Assembly: GCA_022393335.1 (NCBI GenBank)
Contig: JAJEKB010020889.1
Span: 385,135 to 449,134, forward strand
Source of the DNA: Macrotrachela quadricornifera
Lineage: Eukaryota > Rotifera > Eurotatoria > Philodinida > Philodinidae
Direction: 5' to 3'
DNA: 64,000 nt
In this document: piece by piece, positions 1-11,562 of the stretch
Layout of the letters: each line of letters begins with the position of its first letter
Position numbering within the stretch: position 1 is the first letter of the stretch
The notes under the pieces: generated by a model
What the model saw: only the letters and a program-made list of their open reading frames with translations
The model's database searches: none
What the model was told of the DNA's origin: nothing
Made by a program: the position numbers and the translations under genes

Positions 1-405
1 TGATAAAATAGGGATTCTGGACTTTACTTTGACTAGCATTAACTTTGGTCCACTTCATATGACTGATTGCAAGCAAGCAAATGTTGAACTTAGCAGAACT
101 ATTCCTTTTTATTAAAGATATAGATTCACCTGTTTTCATTTATTAGATTCATTTATTTTTGAAATCATTATTAATTTCCAGAGTCAACTTTAAAATTTAA
201 TTAGGATTGATATTGGAGAAAGCTCTTTTCGATTTTCATTTGATTTAATATTATTAAATTTCATTTATGTAGATTTGAAAACCACCTGACGAATTCTTGA
301 AATAGGGCGAAATTGGTCGTAGTCTCATCTTATTCAAAACTCATCCACACTCTCACCTAATTCAAGAGCACATTGTGCACTGGAAAAAACCAAGTGAACA
401 TTTCT

Positions 406-414
406 TATATAAAA
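406..414 (+). promoter_or_regulatory. TATA-box candidate for the helicase chimera gene
   Basis: A TATATAAAA string lies about 70 bases before the ATG at 481, a plausible distance for a core promoter and a short 5' leader. In AT-rich DNA such strings occur by chance, so this rests on position alone. Confidence 0.35.
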
Positions 415-480
415 TCTCGCTCTTCGTCAACCGTAATTTATCTCTTCATCATCGATACGATACGTGAACAATCACAAAAT

Positions 481-3400
481 ATGGTGACAGTATGGTGTGT
501 AAAAGTAACTTGTTTACGGAAACTTGTTGACAATGAAGAGTTAGCCGAAGAACTTGGCATTGAACAAAGCAGAGTTTTCATGCCACGAAATCAATCTGGT
601 CCGAATTATTTTGCTTGGATAAACGATTTTGCGAATGAAGATTCGGCTACTAAATTTGCTCAAAAATGGGATAGTAAAAAGGTTTGTTCTTATACAATTA
701 CATGCAAAGCAGTGAAAACGAACGAAAAAGGTAGAGCCCGATCAGTATGTACCACTACTGCCAGATCATCTGTGTCTCAAAATCGACCACCTGTGATATC
801 CAATGCTGGCGTTAGGCAAGTTCCAATGATGTTCATGCCGGGTAGGTTTTATCTGAACATTATAGACCAAATCTTGATGCAGAAAGTGGATCAGTTTTTA
901 CTTTTACTCTTCCTTCTGCTTCGTAATCCATTTTAGATAACCTGCAGTGCTACAATCGAGAGTAGTATTTTATGATTATGCAATAGTTTCATCCTTTTAG
1001 CAGTGACTGAATTCTATAAGTCCTAAATTTCTGGAATCGCAAAAAACGCAATGTTACTCTACAAAAAATCAAGAAAATCTAAGAACTAGATTTAGACTTG
1101 TAGTCGCGTGAATCAAGCTGCATATGACAGTTTCTTCGTGTGGATACTCATGAACAGGACGTAAATACTTAGTTTTCCATCAGTTTTCACTCAATTGCAA
1201 CATGCAATATATAAAACAGAATTTAACTTGAAAGAAACATTTTGCGATTAATATAGTTGTCTGGCAGTGTCATATATCCTTGAATGTGGAAAACGGCGAA
1301 TACGACGGATACCGAGGGATACACAGCTATATGCTTTCACACAATTATATGATACTCCATATTCGTCTTCGGAAGCTTGAGGAACCTCCTGAAATTAGTT
1401 GGAACTCGATAGTCAAAAGATTATTGCTAATATATAAACAGAATATTTGTCTCATTGAGAATTAGGACAAAAGAGCACATAGAGTAGATCTTTCATCGTA
1501 CGTGCTATGGAAGGCAAACACATCTCAGACAGTAAAAATCGATTTAATAACGGCGTTAAAAACTCACATTTTAATGCTAAAAACGATTTTTATTTTTTGA
1601 AAAAGATAAGTTTGCAAGTATTACCATCTTTAAATTTGCAAATTTTCACACAAAAAGACATTTTTCATACGAAAACGTAAAAAGCGCGCATTTTGATTTG
1701 ATGTCCATTAAGACTACTTTATCTAACCCTAAAAAGCTAGATCAGTTTCCGAAAAACTATTAGGCAGCACCAAATCTGTATTTACGACCTGTCCTAACAT
1801 TTTAATCATTTTCAACTACTGAATGTATTACACTACTGCAATTGTTTAAAGTTCATTGTTCAGTAAAGCTTTAAAAAGTGAGTTTGATTTCGAAAGCTAC
1901 GATAGATGCTTGCCAAAATCTGAACAATTCCATGGCTTCCTTGGATTCTATAAGTTCTTTACTGTATGACTATGCGTTTTAGAATTTAGGAAGTTTAAAA
2001 TTCACAGAATATAGACACATCTCTTTTAGAAATAGTTCAATGTAAATTGTATAGAGTCTCATAATAAAACAGATTCTTTTCTACATTTGAAGGTGATCGC
2101 GCATCAAGAATTCAAAGTCAGGAAAGTGATGATGATACCGATAGTGGCAGAACAAGAAATTCAAATACTTCGCATCGATCCCGGCGATATGATGCTCCCT
2201 TCCAGTTTAATGGCAGCCCTGTCGTTGGCATGTCTAGCACTACTAGCAGTGTGCGTAGTTCTAGTGCGTTTGGCGTAACTTCGAAACAGTCCGTACGTCC
2301 TCGAAATGATTCTCGTTCATTTCGAACAGAAGTAACTCTAGCCTGTGCTGAAGGAGCCGACTGTGAAAATTTTGATTGCAAAGCTAGTCACCCAGTCGGT
2401 AGAACAAAACCATGTCAAGATGCAGCGAAATGTACGAACATTCAATGTAAACGATTGCATCCTTTGACACGTCCATCCATATGTACCAAAGGTGACCATT
2501 GTCAAGTGTGGCAATGTCCTGGGTTACACTCTGAAAACCGATTGAAAGATTGTTCGTACGGTTTGGATTGTTATAACATCAGTTGCACCTCTCTACATCC
2601 ATCAGATCGAAAGGTTTGTTTTATCGGTGTTGATTGTAAAGATCTTGATTGTCCCGGAAACCATCCACCAGGACGATCAACGATATGTGATCAGGGAATC
2701 AACTGCGATAATTATCACTGTCATAATCTTCATCCTAGTAATTGGGATCCGTGTGAAGACGGTAGGAAATGTACCAACCCTGCTTGTCCGCATACTACAC
2801 ATCCACTCGATCGGACGATCACTGGTTTTCGAAGACCTACTGGAAATAAAGTACCACTGAAACCGTTTAAACTGTCAAAGACAATAAAACAACGTCAAGA
2901 TGATCGAAGTAGGAGGAATCTGCCAATACTCGCTTATCAAAATGAGTTTTGCCAACGATTAGAAAAAGAACGAATCTTAGTGGTTATAGCAGAGACGGGT
3001 AGTGGTAAGAGTACACAATTACCTCAATATGCAGCTGAATATTTTCGTGGACTTGTCGTCTGCACTCAGCCTAGAGTACTTGCAGCCGTTTCTCTGGCTC
3101 GCCGTGTAGCCAATGAGTATGATGGAACTTCGGTAGGGAAATCGGTCGGCTACGAAGTGGGTCGTCGAGGTGGGTGCATTGGTACCAATCAAGTACCAGG
3201 TACAGATATTCTTTTCATGACTGATTCTGCTCTAATACAAAAGAGCCAAAAAGATCGCCAATTGAGTGATGTGAAAGTATTGATTATCGATGAAGCTCAT
3301 GAGCGCTCATTGAACACAGATATTATTCTTGGCATGGCTAAACTACTACTACAAGAACGACCATCTGATTTTTATGTTGTTATTGCTTCGGCTACGATAA

Positions 3401-6400
3401 CACCAGATCAGTTTCTTCGATTTTTTGATAGAAAAGATGGTCAAGCACTTAGTGTTTCCGGTCGAACCTTCCCTGTTGAAATTGAATACATTCCAAAACC
3501 AGATGATTCTGATGAAGACCATGTTGTAGCCACTTTACTCAAAGTTCATAGTCAACATCGGGGGCATACTCTGGTGTTTCTTCCAGGTCAACAAGAGATT
3601 GAGCAAGCCATAAATCTTTTTACAGCTAATATTCCAGAAAACTGTGTTCCATTACCATTACATGGGTCTCTTTCACCCGAAGAACAATCTCAAGTTTTAC
3701 AATTCGATGAAACTGCATCTGAACATCGTCGAATGGTGATTTTCTGTACCAATATTGCTGAAACATCATTAACTATCAATAATACTCATTTGGTAATCGA
3801 CTCAGGATTAGCGAAAGAGGCTCGTTTCGATCCTAGACGTCGTCTTACTGTTATTGATACGATCCGTATTTCTAAATCATCTGCAGATCAACGTGCTGGT
3901 CGAGCAGGTCGCACAGACAAAGGTCATTGTATCCGTTTATACAAAGCAGATGAACTAAAGCGTTCTAACATTGAGCCAGAAATTCGACGCTCATTCCTTG
4001 ATTTAGTTGTTTTACAACTTCTTTGTTTGAAATTCGATCCCATGGAATTTCCTTTTATGGACCCACCAGGCAAAGAAGAACTGCATGCACCATTGACACT
4101 CTTAAATCAGCTTTCTTGCATCCAAGAAAATAGGACTCTGACTCAACGAGGCGAACTATTTAATGAACTCAGTCTTGATCCACGTTTAAGTGCATTTCTA
4201 GTAGATAGTTATCTGGAGCATGGTCCTATCATCGAATTGACTGCAGCTATTGTTGCTATTTTGACAGCACCTGGATCTATTTTTATTATGGGAGGTTCGA
4301 CGAAAGAGATAAAGCAAGCGGCTCTTGGTCGTGTTTCATTGGGAGCTCAACAGTACGAAAGCGATTTAATCTATTTTACTACGATTTACAAGCAATGGAA
4401 GAAAATAGGTGAAATAGATTCCATATCTCGCATCTGTTTAACATGTAAAAAAGTTATCAAACGAGAACAAGCATGTTATTCGTGTCGTATGGAGTATACT
4501 TTTAATAATGGCTTAAACAACAAAATTCTCTACAATGTAGAGAATTCAGCTAATACTTTTATTAAAATCATCAAAAATCAACGTTGGAATCTTAATCCTG
4601 GCTTCTTAACAAATGTGAATGAAAATAATATTATCGGTAGATATTTGTTACGATATTTTCCTGAACATTATGGATATTTTCTCGTACCGCATCTACCAAA
4701 CGAAGGTATTTATTTACAAAAAACTGATCTTCGAGCACGTATTACCAGAACGAGCGTTTTTGTTCAACGTCGAATGAATAAAATTCATTTTATTGCCATG
4801 TCAATCACTCAATTACCTACCAATGAATATGTAGTTGAGCGTCTCCATCCAGTCGATCCACCAAGTGGTATACATCCACAAAATATGACGCAATTAGAAA
4901 GAATTGAAAATATTGGTTGGGAATGGAATACCGAAATACGAAAGAAAATGAAGGATTATGAGATGGAACCATGGACTAAATGGCTTGTTTACGAATATGA
5001 TCAAAATCAATGTAAACTCACTGTGTGGGGGGATTCAAGTAGTAGGGATGATCTTAATCGTATCTTGAAAACCGTAGCAAAATCTACCCACGACGATTTA
5101 TTAGCTCGCAATCGTTATCTCGATTGTGGACCTATCCGAGCATTATTCCAAAGTGGTCTTACTTGCTTACGCATTGACAATATACATCATGCAACGAGTT
5201 CCAAAAATCGAATTGATTTACAACATGTTCCATGTAAAACTTTAGAAAAATTTTACGAATGGTTTGATTCAACAGCTGGTTGCACTCATCAATCTATCCG
5301 AGAGAATAATTTTCGTTCATGTATTGAGTCCACATCAAACAATGATAGTTACGAAGCACCTCTTTTTTATGTCGTTCTTAGTTCTGACGATGTCTTTAAT
5401 CGGGCCATCAATCACATACCAAAGTATTACATTAATCCATATGGAACAGGCGTATTTGACTCTGTCAATATGCCTGAAAAAGATACATGGGGTCGTCAAT
5501 TACTACTCAAAGCCAATTCAAATACAATAATGGCTGAGGAACAAGTCAAAACATTCTTGGCCGGTTCTATCATCAGTTGCAAACAACAAGGTAAAAAGGG
5601 TTTACCAGGTTTACGCTTGACGAATATGCCAACAAAAATTGATGAGCAACAGATCCAAAAACTTCTTGGAACCGGTCTCAATCCAAGGGAGATCACTATT
5701 CGTCTTTCAGATCAAGATAATTCAGAGATTGGTAGCGCTACTGTTCATATCATTTTTAATGATCCACAACAGTGTGATAAAGCCTTCTATATTCTCAATT
5801 CTAAGCTATCTACGATGTCACATACTATTACTATTATTTCAAAGAGACAAAAATACATCAATAAAACTGCTACTCCTACCTGTGAAAAGTTTAAAATGGA
5901 ACCGTCGGAATTTCTGATAACTACAAAAAGTCGGCGAGATGCACATAATATTTACTCAAAATCATGGCCTGATTGGACAGTGCGTAGTTCTGCATGTGTC
6001 ACTATAACACATTTGGAGCTGTATCCAGATCTTGAAAAATCAATCGCATACATATGTAATCAATTCAAAGTCCAAGAAGAACACCATCCTCTACCTCAGA
6101 GAGGTGAATATCAGGCTGCTCGTTATTATTTTACAGGAGCTATCCCGTCTGCAACCGCTCTTGCTGCTTCTATGCTCTACCAAATAACGTCACCAATCAC
6201 AATTAAATTGATCGATAATCGACAAAAATATTTATTCAAGGAGCTTTTTAAACAAAATCTGATTCAAACATGGGCACGAGAACTCAAATTATTGTGTGAA
6301 GAAAAGGACAAATATGGAGCCATTGTGGAAATTCGAGGGCCTCAAATTGAGCAAGGTCAATTGATGCGTCGTATCGGCGACTATTCAGATGGTTTCGATG

Positions 6401-8178
6401 ATCGATTTATCGTTTACGATCTGAACGCTACGATTGTGGGCTATTTCGGTCGTCAAAAAGCTGCCGATGTAAGATTACAAGAAATCGATAAAAAGTACAA
6501 TTCTGAAGGATGTAATGTTATTCTTGATCGTCGAACAAATTCCATCATTTTTTATGCAGAACCAAATGCAACATCAAAGGCAAGAAATGATTGTAAGACT
6601 GACGTAGAACAGTTGTTAAAGATGTTAACTACTATTGATGATAACGCAGAAACACCTGATACGATCTACGAGCAAGATTGTACGCGCGAGTGTTCATTTT
6701 GTAAACAAAAAAGGATTGCAACACGAACTTTTCGCATTTGTGGTCATATTTACTGTCGATGTGCAGTAAGCACATTCAAAAAATATCCCTTGGAATGTCC
6801 TAAATGTCAGCTGGAAATTCATATTCAAGACATAATCGAGATGTTTTCTAGTAATCGTGGAGATTTAATTCGTTTATGCAAAAATGCCATCCAAAATTAC
6901 CTTGATTCTTCTACTAATATAATGCATAAAGATCAACTATTCTGCCCAAATGACTCTTGTGATGGTCTGATTGATCGTAGCGACGGCTACCATACATGTT
7001 CCACCTGTGGACATGATGTATGTGGGAAATGTAGTTTAATCGACGATGAATTTCATGAAAATCGCACGTGTGCAGAACGCAATCAAATTCAAAAAGAAAA
7101 GATAGAGTTTTTTCCACAACTTTTCAAGACTGCTGAAGAGTTTGCAAAGAACAATTGGCCACCGACATTACCAAGTATTCTTGAAATCACACATAATCCG
7201 TACCTTGAACAATCCGGTTGTCCATCTTTAACACGTTTTTATGCAGGAGTCAATGAGATAGGACACCAGCCACCACCTGATTTGAAACAAGGATTTTTCG
7301 CTTTTCATGGTACATCACCCAAGGCTATCGAACCCATTTGCCATTCTGGGTTTGACCCTAGTCGACGTTCTGGACAGCTGTATGGTCCTGGAGAATATTT
7401 TGGTGTAACAGCAGCTGTTTCACATGGCTATGCTCGCAGAAATAATCTATCAGCTGATAATTATATGATGATTATTGCATACATTTTGAGATGTGATCAA
7501 GTAAAAACTCAAACTGATTTTTGTTATGTAGTGAATAATTCAACTGATTGGAATACTTCGTTTAATCTACCTGTAGCTGTAATTACATATGGAAAAAAGA
7601 CTACCATTAGCCCTACTTCTCCGTTCACTATGAATTTAATTGTTACTAGCCAAACCCCACAAATTACTCGTTCTACTACATGGAAATCACCTTTTCGTTG
7701 GTACTGGTGCAAAGATAGTGGGAGCTTTGAACCATACAACGACAAAATCAATGGCATATTAGAAGAATTTTATGAAAAATGGAAACTAGAAAAAGGACCA
7801 TCATCCGTCATTACACCACCACTTATTCGTTACATTGACGATCTTCCACAAACGTACCACATTGACTTTTTGACAAATAAACAAATGAATACGAAAACTC
7901 ATTTTATACGCGCTATTCAGCGAAAACGCTTGGAGGAATCGATAATCAACACCAAAATACGTTGGTTTTATCTAAATGAGCACAATGTATGGGTTCCTTA
8001 TGAATCTATGGTACAACAAAAAATTGAAGATGCTTATCAATCCTATGTATCAGGTAATGGTTCAAGCAAATTGTTCGTTCAATTTCCTGGTCGACCAGAA
8101 CAATACGAACTCAACTTTGTGATGGGCAAACAAACAAATACGGTCTCAAATGAGATGCGAGACGTTAAACGGGAATAA
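481..8178 (+). CDS. Chimeric CCCH zinc finger - DEAH RNA helicase - RING/IBR - PARP-like - WWE protein (two exons)
   Basis: Exons 481-841 and 2093-8178 join in phase (G|GT split codon) to give about 2148 residues. The start is the ATG at 481; upstream in-frame sequence has no other ATG and holds a TATA-like site. Residues 1-80 look RRM-like. Seven C-x5-C-x4-C-x3-H fingers (the last with x4) fill about 205-357, the Nab2/ZC3H14 spacing. The helicase shows Walker A ETGSGKST (~420), DEAH at 520-523, SAT, NIAETSLTI and QRAGRAGR, followed by an HA2-like region. RING-like cysteines start near 1650, followed by an IBR-like C6HC cluster ending near 1780; no RING2 is obvious. A PARP-like fold has H1859 (FHGTS) and Y1889 (GPGEYFG), but no glutamate at the expected third site, suggesting mono-ADP-ribosylation or loss of activity. 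A WWE domain ends the protein (~2075-2148). Helicase plus RING/IBR recalls plant DEAH11/12; CCCH+WWE+PARP recalls PARP12/13. Role in RNA sensing is inference. Base composition is less AT-rich than neighbouring genes. Confidence 0.88.
842..2092 (+). other. Intron of the helicase chimera gene
   Basis: Donor G|GTAGGT after 841 and acceptor TTTGAAG|GT before 2093. Reading in phase upstream of the ATG at 2230 gives 45 further open codons back to 2095 (serine-, arginine- and aspartate-rich), so that ATG is internal. Phase 1 on both sides matches. The intron itself shows no coding sequence; the short ORF at 1280-1465 looks random. Confidence 0.75.
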
Positions 8179-9018
8179 AAGTCTCTGTTCAAATTCTCAC
8201 TATTGTGATTTATCTAAATTACATTTTAATCAATAAAAAGAATTGAAAGATTTCTTAGTAATATTGATTACGCTAATAATAAGAATAGTGCAGCAATTAT
8301 AAAATTTGAAGATAAAATGAAGAAAGCTCATTTAAAAATGCAGTGTCTGAACTCTGATCATCTTGAGGGCGTGAGGTATGAAACAAGCTGCCACAACCGG
8401 TTATTGTCTTTGCTTAAGGAACTCAGCAGATGACTTAAATAATAATTTGAATTTAAGATAACATCCAAATCAAATCGAATTGCATTATTACTAGAGATGT
8501 AATATATAATCTATAGTGAGAGTAATTACATATTAAGCTGTTAGATGTTACAATTGTTGTTTTTTTAATGTGCTTGTTAAGTATTGGATTCTTTTGTGTG
8601 GTTCGTTGATTGAGTATGATCTATAGAATGAAGTATTGATGGCATTTAAATGAAAGATAGTTTAATTGTATCCATGGCGGCTGGTGTTAACTGAGACGAT
8701 TGTGATCCATGAGAATTGAATTAGTTATGATTGATATTGTACGAAATAATAGTAATAACTATTTCATACTTAAATGACGTCATCAGAGACTTATTAAAAA
8801 AATATAGGATAAAATAGAAGACACCTACTTGTTTTTGTACTTAATATTGAGAATAAATGTAATCAATGATGTTGGTCCTTTTTCATATGTATTCCTTATT
8901 AGAAAAGGATAGGTGTTGCCAATGTGCAGCTGCGTTTTTCTATATACCGTATCTTTGTGATAAAATAACTTTCTTAGCTATACATGCGTACATGAGTATA
9001 TGCTATCGCGAGAAAAGG
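8179..9018. other. Intergenic, nothing recognised
   Basis: AT-rich sequence after the helicase gene. No convincing ORF, RNA gene or repeat was seen; the short ORF at 8866-9060 has no family resemblance. Confidence 0.5.
8232..8237 (+). terminator. Polyadenylation signal candidate (AATAAA)
   Basis: AATAAA lies 54 bases after the stop of the helicase chimera. A second AATAAA (8174-8179) overlaps the stop codon itself and is less likely to be used alone. Confidence 0.4.
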
Positions 9019-9440
9019 CTAATCACCATAATTATTTATATAAAATTCCATCCTCTCTAATAGTTTATCAAAAGTTTTTTTTTTAAATTCTTCATCTTGA
9101 ATGTTTTTTATTAGCTTGGAAACCACACTCTGATGTAATCGGTTAGCCAATAATCACACGGTGCAAGATCAAATGAATATGGTGGATGCAATTTTATACC
9201 TTTACTATCATTTGACTTTTTTTGTTTCCGTATTTCTTTGACAACAGGCTTGAGCCAATCTTCTATGTAATAGTCGTGATCTATAGTCTCGTCACTATCA
9301 ACAACATTGAATACATTGATTTCGTTTATCGTATAAAACGCATCTGTATCTTCTTTCATCATCAGTTGAAGCTATGTTTTTCTAATATATGCAAATAAAA
9401 GCCAGATGAAGAGTCTCCCTGGTTGAATCTTGTAAAATTA
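9019..9440 (-). pseudogene. mariner-family transposase relic
   Basis: Reverse-strand reading gives the mariner C-terminal signature HPPYSFDLAPCDYWL in the ORF 9362-9111, preceded by a stretch like the family's catalytic-core sequence (LKPVVKEIRKQ). The usual DNARPH block between them is missing, so a deletion is inferred. After a frameshift near 9120 the family tail resumes (IKNIQDEEF, then TFDKLLERMEFYINN) and stops at 9019-9021. Upstream to about 9440 a TRFNQGDSS stretch may be the N-terminal part. The copy is truncated, shifted and inactive. No terminal inverted repeats were identified. Confidence 0.75.
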
Positions 9441-9490
9441 CAAGGCAATTTAAGTAACATTAAGGTCATTCTTTAAAAACTAACAACAAG

Positions 9491-9592
9491 ATGAACAATC
9501 TGATCGTGTTGCTAACATTATTAATGATTTGTCGTTACTCGTTTAATGCAAAGTTAAATACTGTTTCAATATTTACAACACCATCGGGATAG
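9491..9592 (+). pseudogene. Signal-peptide-like fragment, possible broken first exon
   Basis: A 33-codon ORF from the ATG at 9491 begins with a hydrophobic leader (MNNLIVLLTLLMICRYS) and ends SIFTTPSG before TAG at 9590. A good donor (GTAAGT) follows at 9599. The leader plus ST/TPSG pattern resembles the first residues of glycosyltransferase family 1 proteins such as the one at 11563-13182, so it may be a relic first exon of a paralogue. The stop before the donor argues against function. Confidence 0.25.
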
Positions 9593-11562
9593 TCTATTGT
9601 AAGTATATTTGCAAATCATTGATTAAGATAATCATACATCAAAGTTATAAATAACTCCCTAGGACAAGGTAAACGAAGAAAAATGCATTCGAAACGCGTT
9701 TGGCTTTTCGTTCACTTCGATTTGAGATACTTAATTCATTTTCATGCATAGAAAAAAAGTCGTACAGTTGACTCTATTGGTCAACAGATATGGACTGGTT
9801 GCTGTAACTATGATTTTTGCAAATTTTTCTTTTTTATTAAATTTGTGTTGGTGATGGAAAAGATAATTCCATAAGTCATTTTAAAGAAGATAAAGTTTTA
9901 TATTAACATGATTTCTATCAATATTCACACTGTTCATCATTTTATTTAATTAAAAATATTGAATGCGTAAAGTTTTATTTCAAAATGCATTTTTTTTGAA
10001 AATATTCTTCCTAGTATTTGATAGATCACTTAGGTGCGAGAGTGACGATTAGAGACCTGTGTAGTTCACTTTTTTTGTTCATCTAATGACTTAAAATGCA
10101 CACTTTTATTACTAATAACTCAGATTTATCTTCAAAATTTAAAGACATTATTAATTATCTCTGTGATTTTCGAATTGTAATATGGAAAAATGTCAGTAAA
10201 AAATTTCTATCAAACATGGACAGGTTGGGCCATAGAAATGAGGCCCACTTCGAGTCCTGACCAGCATGTAATGTAATGATGACTGAACATTAGTTTATTG
10301 AACAAATACGGAAGATTAGTAAGGGTTTTGACTAGTAATGTAATTTCTGCGCCAAGTGTAGTTAGTTCGTTTACACCGTTTTTTTCCCAATATGAGATAG
10401 CCTACTACGTAATATATGAAAATCGCTAGAGTTATTACCATCAGCAAGACATGCTTTAGAGTCAACGAATCTTCACCGAAGATCTTAAATGAAGCATATA
10501 ATATTAGAGAAACATGCAGAATAGCAAATACTCCTTCCGGTAACAAATAAGTACATAGGAAATTTTTGCATTTATATGGGAGTAAACAACAATCGTTTGG
10601 AGACATAATCGAAAAAACAAGGTGTACAGTCTATTTTGGCTAGGAGAATATAACGCCATCTAAATATCGTCATACAGATGTGTGAATAAGGACGAAACGA
10701 ATAAAATAAAGGCAAAATCAGGTATATTCATGGAGAACTATAACAGATAAATCTGATACAATTGCGATTCGATTTATTTTACGGTAAACATGTAGCACAT
10801 ACTCTTTATGCATCATTTTGTATCGTGATTATCTCTGATTGTGAGTATAGTTCTCATTTGTAATTTTCAATACAACAAATGTTCATTTTGTTGAAGGTAA
10901 TATTCAAATTTGAGAAAGAGAATCGAAAGTTTTTGATTATCTTGTACTTCAACACGTTAAATAAATTAATCATCACTACTGGAAAATGCACATAGATATC
11001 ATAACGTAGGTAAATAATAACATCCTGAAATCTTTTTTAAGATGTACCATGAGAGGCTTCATTAAAAAATATCTGAACAAATATTTACTAACATGTTTAT
11101 TTTGTAATTGAGGTCGGTTTGTTCAAATTTTGTACATCTTTCCTTGACGCATCTTTAAAAAAATTTAAAGATGCTATCATTTACTTACGTTAAGGTATAG
11201 ACTTTGGCAAAACATTGTGCATCTTTGATTTCCACTGTTAGATTCAGAGTTATCGAAGCCACTTTTCTAGAATCAATATCAATCATTCAGATGTATGGAA
11301 CTGCTAAGTCTCCGTAGAAAAGCCGTTTTCCTCCATTTACCTAGATCTCAATCAATTGGCTAAGGCATGTGTACTTGAATGATTGTTCGATGTTGTTGCA
11401 GCGAAGGATCAAAGAGCAGGAGACCTAAAAGACGTTCTAGTATGATTATGTCTTTAGTAGTAATGCAAGAAGTTTTGGAATAGCAAAATTTATAGGTTGC
11501 GAAAAGTTAATGTAAATTTAAAACGTAGTCTTTCTAATTGTTTAAGGCGTTAAATGTTACAG
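9593..11562. other. Intergenic around the small membrane ORF
   Basis: Apart from the ORF at 10316-10606, this stretch is AT-rich with no recognised gene, RNA or clear repeat. Confidence 0.45.
10316..10606 (-). CDS. Small hypothetical membrane protein
   Basis: A 96-residue ORF starting at a true ATG. It has a Cys-rich N-terminus (CCLLPYKCKNFLC), two hydrophobic spans (about residues 22-42 and 52-73) and a basic tail after the second (GKKRCKR). No family is recognised. It could be a genuine small two-pass membrane protein, one exon of a larger gene, or chance. Nothing around it supports transcription. Confidence 0.3.
   Translation of the reverse strand: MSPNDCCLLPYKCKNFLCTYLLPEGVFAILHVSLILYASFKIFGEDSLTLKHVLLMVITLAIFIYYVVGYLILGKKRCKRTNYTWRRNYITSQNPY

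Noticed and set aside
2118..2381. Minus-strand ORF over the start of the helicase exon
   Set aside because: Shadow of the real plus-strand gene; no family features. The same holds for 5496-5696, 6914-7117 and 7524-7757, and the plus-strand shadows 5264-5530 and 5639-5917.
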